Shown here piece after piece: positions 58,305 to 64,000 of a stretch of DNA of 64,000 nt; the stretch's first letter is position 1, and each line of letters opens with the position of its first letter. The notes beneath the pieces were generated by a model. That model worked only from the letters and a program-made list of their open reading frames with translations. It ran no database searches and was not told the DNA's origin. A program made the position numbers and the translations under genes. This stretch comes from Sphagnum compactum (taxonomy: Eukaryota; Bryophyta; Sphagnopsida; Sphagnales): assembly GCA_965153455.1 (NCBI GenBank), contig OZ234496.1, positions 10,935,863 to 10,999,862 of the forward strand. Reading direction: 5' to 3'.

Positions 58305-60031
58305 TCAAACTTCACGATGTGCATCAGAGTTGAGAAGTGCATCAAGCTCTGTCCCAACCCTTTGGTCTCCCACATCTGATGTGTCAGTCGTAGGCTGCAT
58401 CAAGTTAAGTCGTTTTCGACCATGGGTAATGACACTTGGCACTAAAGCCTCCAATGTCAACACCTCCCACCTTCCAACTGTGATGCCTGGTGCATATGGG
58501 GAGAGCCAGTTTCTCTTCTCTGGTCCACCCATGTAACAGAAACAATTTAAACTCAGTGCCAGCATGATAGTAGAACCCTAAAGTGCAGCAGTTATGGAGC
58601 TCTGATGTTCTTTGCAAGCTGAGTTACACAGTGGAGCTCTCATGATCACACTCTTTGCAACATTCTAGCAGACACTATCTACATATCATTGCATCAAAGG
58701 GAAAGCTTTCCATCACAGAAACTTACAAACAAGATAACAAAACAACACATGGGAGCAATGTGGAGATGGAACATCATTGCAAATTATTGAAGTCAAAGGG
58801 ACATGAAAGAAAAGAAATAAAAAGAAAAGAAAAGCTAGAGAAGGAAACTATAACCAATAATGGCTTTATCATTCGAGCGGTTTGGGAAGAGGTGCCTTTC
58901 TTTATCGAAAACAGTTCCAGTAAAACTGGCAGGCCAGCCAGGCCGTGAGCTAGTGGGAACAGGATCCTTCCAAAAAGAAAATCAGCAGTTTCACGCAAAG
59001 AGAAAAACGTTGCATCGAACAACTTCTGCAGTGATGAAACCACCACAGTAGAGTGGAGACAGAGAGAGAAAGGACTGTGCCTTCAAACTTAACAGCCCGA
59101 AGATGAAGGTTTGCTGTGCCCAAGCTACCAATCACAGAGAAAGTGCAAGAAGCTGAGTGCCCTTCATGGTCCAAACCCATAGTAGCCTCATACCAAGGTC
59201 CCTTCTCAATATGCTCTCCCAAAACTGCTAATAGTTGGGGATTGTTCACAGCCTGATCCATAGCCTTTCTGCACACAGACACACATTTTAAGACAAGACA
59301 GACATCATAAATTGCACACAGTCCTCATTTCAATCCTCAATTTGAAGCAGCAAAAGACTCCAGGAGCTTGGAGGTCAGATTGAAAGACTTTGTTCAAGTC
59401 TCTTTTTTCAATCCATTTGTCCCATGATCATAATAACAGTGGAGATTATTGCACTAAACAAAATCTAATGCTGTCAATATCCTGTTGATGATACATGATT
59501 GCTTTTACTTGATTCTCTCTCAATACAATTGAGCCTCTGAAATCAAGGACTCATCATGAATAATGGCAGCATGCATCTGGTAGGAGGCCAGAGCCTTCTG
59601 GGTAGGATTGAGAGGAAACATTTTTCACATGGAGAATGATCTAATAAACCCTAGTTAGGGTTTCATTCCTGTGGACAGACAGTATGGAGGTGCCATCTGA
59701 TTCTTCTTCTTCTTCTTCTTCTTCCACAACAAACCCATTCTTTCATAACATCACATTCTTCTTCAAATAAATCCACAATAAAAGAAGCAAATTCATTCCC
59801 CTACTACCAACAACCAAAACCCAAATACCATCAACAAAAACATCCTACCATCATCATCATCAACAAAACACCAACTGTGAAGAAGAAATTTGAGGCATGA
59901 GAAAGGACATGGAAATGTTTTACATACTTGCTACATTGTTGATAAATTAAGTAATCATCGTAGATGCTGACACCTGCCAAGCTCATAAGTCCAAGCAGCA
60001 GCCCAGACGTCACCTTCTTCCGCATACTCAT
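58305..60031 (-). CDS. Coa1-like cytochrome c oxidase assembly factor, split gene
   Basis: Minus-strand gene in three proposed exons. Exon 1, 60031-59928, starts MSMRKKVTSGLLLGLMSLAG with a hydrophobic membrane or import segment, ending before GTATGT. Exon 2 starts at 59268 after a good acceptor (GTGTGCAG) and joins in frame as QQCSKKAMDQAVNN; it carries the family core LLAVLGEHIEKGPWYEA and HSASCTFSVIGSLGTANLHL. It ends near LRAVK, with donor GTTAAG at 59093 or GTTTGA at 59088. Exon 3 (about 58577-58305) reads KRNWLSPYAPG and RWEVLTLEALV. Coa1/Tim21-related proteins act at the mitochondrial inner membrane in assembly of cytochrome oxidase. Family call is from motif memory; the exon 2-3 junction is uncertain. 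Confidence 0.6.
59646..59663. promoter_or_regulatory. Inverted pair of telo-boxes
   Basis: AAACCCTAGTTAGGGTTT lies in the proposed first intron of the Coa1-like gene. AAACCCTA telo-boxes are known plant promoter and intron elements of growth-related genes. Any role here is inference. Confidence 0.4.
59701..59728 (+). repeat. (TTC)n microsatellite
   Basis: About nine TTC triplets in the proposed intron 1 of the Coa1-like gene. Confidence 0.9.
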
Positions 60032-61250
60032 TTTGTTGTTGTCGTCGTCGGTTCCTGATTCATTCCCTCACGCTTGAGGAAGAAGAAGAGGAAAAAAACC
60101 AACGAAAAAATCCATCATACAACAACAAGAAGGACAAAAAACTTCCTAATACCGTAATCCCTGCTGCAAATTGATTCCAGAAACAAACAAGCCGCTCCTC
60201 GACTCGCCATAATGCTGTGCCCTTTCAAGGACATCCATAAGGATGATAAATATTCAACGTACCAAATTGGAAACACATGGTGGTCACTGGTTAGCAGGGT
60301 GAAGCTCAAGTGGATCCTTCAGTATGCTGGAAATGTTTCTACAGTGGACGCCATATGGCCGGTTTCTGGGTGCATCCCAATGTCTCTAAGTACCCTGAAG
60401 GGCAGAACCAACACAGGGCAGGGCCGCTGCGATCCCCTTCTTCATCACACAAAGGGTAAAACCCTTAACTCGTCCCTACCACTGTCCTTTACTTAGGCCT
60501 CCGACTGCTGCTACTGTGCTGCTGTTAATTTCATCGCCCACATCTGGGTGCTGCTGCTGCTGCTGCTGCTGCTAATTGCATCTCCTACATCTGTTGCTCT
60601 TGCTCTTGCCTGCTGTTAATTCCAGGTCCAATGGGAGGAGATGGTTTGTTGTTGGAATTTGCATCGGAGTAGACTTGCCTGGCATGCACAATGGAAGTGG
60701 CAATCTCGGACACGACCAAGAGTTGCAACCTTTTTCCAACACTCGTTGCTAATTCCATCTCCCACATCGTCCAACCATGCTGCTGCTGTTGCTCCTGCCT
60801 CCCACACCCACCAAAATGTGAGCAGCTGGGTTTCTCCTGTCATTCTTAGGCTGCATTGGAGCCAAGGAAAAAGCTGCTCACATTGTTGGGTATGTATGCT
60901 GTATGATCACCCATTGTGTGGAGAGGAGAATTGGGAGTTTTGTAAGAGTTTTCCTCGTCAAATTTTTTTTTCTCTCTTTTTGTTGCTTCATCATCATCTC
61001 GAACCAAAGATTCGGAGGCAGTAAAGTCTTGGTGGTGCTTGCAGTGGATCGAGAATCATGAAGGAATCATGTCTTAAGAAGAAAATACTGCCTTGTTTTG
61101 CAACACAAAATGGTCAATCATAATGGCCAAGAACAGGCCAGGTGCAAGAGCTCGAACCTGAGAGTTGTGGGCGATGCAAGTGGTTGGTAGAAGGAGTTCA
61201 CACACTAGCAGGAAGGAACATACCCAGGCAGTGAAGGAGTGGAAGTTTCA
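60032..61250. other. Intergenic region between divergent genes
   Basis: About 1.2 kb separates the start of the Coa1-like gene (minus) from the transporter ATG (plus), so it should hold both promoters and 5' UTRs. It contains a (CTG)n run at about 60546-60573 and CTGCTG-rich text repeated near 60500 and 60600-60780. Open frames here (for example 60641-61024) are made by this low-complexity text. No clear TATA box is claimed. Confidence 0.45.
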
Positions 61251-62750
61251 ATGGAGGATAATTGCCCTCCTGCTGCTGGATGTGAGGGAAATAATGGTAG
61301 TAGTAGTAGTAGGAGGGAACAAGACATGAACCTGCTGCAACAGCAAGCAGCAAGGAGGAATTATCGACCCAAGCTTGGAATCCTTCCTTTGGTTGCACTC
61401 ACATTTTATGAGGTATCAGGAGGACCATTTGGGGTAGAAGCAGCAGGACCATTGTTAGTTCTTCTTGGCTTCCTCGTCTTCCCTTTCATTTGGAGCATCC
61501 CTGAGGCACTAGTGACAGCAGAATTGGCAACAGCTTTTCCTGAAAACGGTGGATATGTGTTGTGGATTTCAGCAGCGTTTGGACCTTTCTGGGGCTCTCA
61601 AGAAGGATGGTGGAAATGGATCAGTGGAGTACCAGACAATGCCTTGTATCCTGTCCTCTTCCTCGATTATCTGAAATATGCCATTCCAGTCTTTGGAGGT
61701 GGACCCATCCGACTCCTAGCTCTCCTTCTCCTCACCATCTCCCTCACATATCTCAACTACAGAGGGCTAACCATTGTGGGATTCACAGCTGTGATGCTCA
61801 CAATCTTCTCACTCCTCCCCTTTTTGTGATGGCCATTCTGGCAGTCCCAAAGATCAAGGTCAAGAGATGGCTGGTGGACATGAGCCATTTGGACTGGCGA
61901 ATGTACCTGAATATACTCTTCTGGAATCTAAATTACTGGGATTCTGTGAGCACTTTGGCTGGGGAAGTGGAGAATCCAAGCCAAACCTTTTCCAAGGCAT
62001 TGCTATGGGCTGTAGTATTGGTGATACTATCATATGTCATACCATTGGCAGCAGGTACAGGAGAATTGGAGCTTGACAGACAGAAATGGGAAGATGGGTA
62101 CTTTGCGGATGTTGGAATGGCAATTGGAGGTGTATGGCTCAAGTGGTGGATTGAAGCAGCTGCTGCACTTTCCAACATGGGTTTATTTGAAGCTGAGATG
62201 ACGAGCGATTCGTTCCAGTTCTGTGTATGGCAGAGATGGGCTTGCTTCCTAAGGTATTTGCAATCTGCACCAAGTATGGGACACTGTTGGTGGGAATCAT
62301 ATGTTCAGCATCAGGAGTTGTCCTCTTATCCTGGATGAGCTTCCAGGAGATTGTGGAGTTTCTCAACTATCTCTATTGCTTTGGCATGCTTGTTGAGGTT
62401 GTGGCATTTGTTTGGTTATGCATCAAACAACCTGAGTTGGAGCCTCCTTTCCAGATTCCAGTTGGCACCTTTGGTGTTATCCTCATCTTCTACCGCCCAC
62501 AATTTTGCTACTCCTGGTGATGTATTTAGCCTCCTGGAAAACTGTTGTCTTCAGTATCACAGTCTCAATTACAGGTATCCTTGTGTATCTGGCACTCGAG
62601 TATGCAAAGGCAAAGAAATGGCTGCAATTTGTGGACACAGATCAACCTAGTAGACTGCATGATGATGATGATGATGATGTTGCTGCTACTTCTTCTATGT
62701 CTCCACATCATGAGGTGCTTGAGGCAGAGGCAAGGCTTTTGTCTGCATAG
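61251..62750 (+). CDS. Polyamine uptake transporter, PUT/LAT family
   Basis: A multi-pass plasma- or endo-membrane carrier of the amino acid-polyamine-organocation superfamily that imports polyamines (and paraquat in known homologues). ATG 61251 gives an acidic, Ser-rich N-terminus. Then come the family signatures: [18 protein letters not shown] (first helix), [92 protein letters not shown], and a hydrophilic tail with a run of Asp ending at 62750. Total is about 500 aa, the usual family length. The frame slips by one missing base at about 61821-61826, 62219-62222 and 62480-62492; no other stop occurs. No intron is seen in the coding part. Confidence 0.9.
62658..62679 (+). repeat. (GAT)n run coding for Asp
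   Basis: A GATGATGAT run near the transporter C-terminus encodes an acidic Asp run in the cytosolic tail. Its length may vary between alleles. Confidence 0.85.
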
Positions 62751-64000
62751 CACCAGTGGTCAAATGAAACAAGACCTCTCCTTCAGTACCTTTTAACTGT
62801 ATTGTGGGCTTTTGAAATCATTAATTTTTGGGCCTTGCTTAGATTGCAAATTGGGTGCTATTTGGTATCAAACTTTCTTCTTCTGACCACATGTGCCTTT
62901 AAAAACAAGGGATCGATATCTCTTGGACTGTGCATATATTAGGTGCTGTGGTTTCGGTATCAACTCTCTTCTTCTAACCACATGTGCCTTTTGAAAGAAG
63001 GGATTTTTCTCTCTTGGGCCATGAATGAGGTCGGGAGGTGAATTGGCTTACGTGTACGGAAGTGCCACACACAAACATGTACAATACTTTGCTCTGTTAT
63101 GGGTGATTCTTTTTCTTCAATTTCTGGACGTCAATGTGTAGAGTAGCCATGTTGATGCTTCGCATATTCTGTGTGCAATGCTCTCTATTCATTCACTTGT
63201 TGAGTTATATCCAGGTGCGCATGTATGGTAATCGCTTTCAGTGTCAATCTGCAGCTTGCTTCTTGAGTGTTGGGTTTCCTTCAATTTGCTCATTCCTATG
63301 TGCCAAGCTTTGCCCTTGTGAAAAGGCCAAGTTGTATCATCATGGATTAGTCCACCTTCTGTTGCTGAAAATACCAATATTTTTTGAATCTTTTGTGAAA
63401 TGCTTGCTTGGTTAGAAAAAAAGTATTTTGGGCATTTTGAACTCATAATTAAATTCATCCAAATAACATGAGTGAATATAGGTGAAATGTGCCATCCTTG
63501 GATCCCATTGTCAAAACTGATGTGATGTGCCATACTTATGTTGGATGTCATGTTAGTGTTAGGATAGATGTGTATTACATATACTCCCCTTTTTGAGCTT
63601 GAGGAAGTGTGCAATCACTTGAATGTGTGATGTGCTATGGACATCATAGAGAGATTGTGTGACTATGTTGTATCACTATTCAAAGGTTAATAATATTAGA
63701 ACATCACTTGCACAAATCTCATTCTCAAATTTTGGTTGCAAACGCAAGGCAATTTGGATTGCCACACCCCATTTCCTTCAGTAATTATAGATTTCTGCAA
63801 TAACTACTGCACATTGGAAGGAATAACAGGACAACTTCAATAACCTTGCAAGTTACTGTTAATCTTCAATCTAATTTCTCTAGGCAATTATGGATATCCT
63901 GATTATCATACAATGTGATTGTGTGGTAATTGGCATTCATAACTTCATGTCTAACCTTTGTCAATTGACATTGTTTATCAATCAAGTTAGCCAAAACTAA
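62751..64000. other. 3' flank of transporter gene, no further gene seen
   Basis: Probably 3' UTR followed by AT-rich intergenic DNA. A 40-base phrase (CAACTCTCTTCTTCTAACCA with TGTGCCTTT) recurs in similar form near 62870-62900 and 62960-62995, giving a short local duplication. Open frames at 63134-63415 (plus) and 63189-63614 (minus) overlap each other and have no known motif. Confidence 0.45.

Noticed and set aside
60641-61024. 127-codon plus-strand frame upstream of the transporter
   Set aside because: Built from CTG-rich low-complexity text; no domain.
61562-62338. 258-codon frame taken as a separate gene
   Set aside because: Its N-terminal third is out of frame with the transporter; only the middle is real transporter sequence after a one-base slip.
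1-64000. CRISPR arrays, rRNA, organelle insertions
   Set aside because: No evenly spaced short repeats with unique spacers, no rRNA-like blocks, and no recognisable plastid or mitochondrial genes.

Overview
This is nuclear DNA of a land plant. It holds decayed Ty1/Copia, Ty3/Gypsy and hAT elements of plant type, a SINE, and two plant-type genes at the right end: a Coa1-like mitochondrial assembly factor and a PUT/LAT polyamine transporter. Long AT-rich stretches full of old repeats point to a repeat-rich genome, perhaps a gymnosperm or fern, but I cannot name the species. There is no bacterial operon, CRISPR array or organellar block. All alignments and counts here were made by eye.

Layout. 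1-11 kb: AT-rich intergenic DNA with a 24-C run, a purine-rich tandem repeat, a SINE with an 18-bp target duplication, and scattered AGAACC/GGTTCT-rich repeats. 11.1-14.8 kb: a decayed Gypsy element on the minus strand (U3-like minisatellite, TATA box, gag, protease, RT), cut off within RT. 17.3-26.1 kb: a decayed Copia element on the plus strand carrying two copies, in opposite orientation, of an unfamiliar 2.4-2.7 kb element. Copy B (20368-23039) begins TGTGAG, ends CTCACA, and sits in a 5-bp duplication AGGTC that splits the Copia reading frame exactly. Both copies keep an open reading frame for the same protein of about 141-147 aa. 26-36 kb: AT-rich DNA with MITE-like and dispersed repeats. 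36.9-43.9 kb: a second decayed Gypsy element on the minus strand with an unusually long coding-like tract after integrase. 44.0-44.75 kb: direct repeats, a tRNA-Ala-like sequence and a hairpin. 47.7-49.3 kb: a broken hAT-like transposase.

From about 49.7 kb the sequence looks richer in G+C, has CAG/CTG- and AGCT-rich words, and has fewer recognisable transposons. It contains tandem repeats, two long foldback hairpins (54.72 and 57.06 kb), and two divergently transcribed genes: the Coa1-like gene (minus, 58305-60031) and the polyamine transporter (plus, 61251-62750). The transporter is complete, but its frame slips by one base at three places. That pattern suggests sequence errors rather than decay.

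The best candidate for something undescribed is the pair of inverted nested elements at 17.3-23.0 kb with their conserved small Cys-containing protein. Second are the compact foldback at 54.7 kb and the post-integrase coding region of the second Gypsy element.
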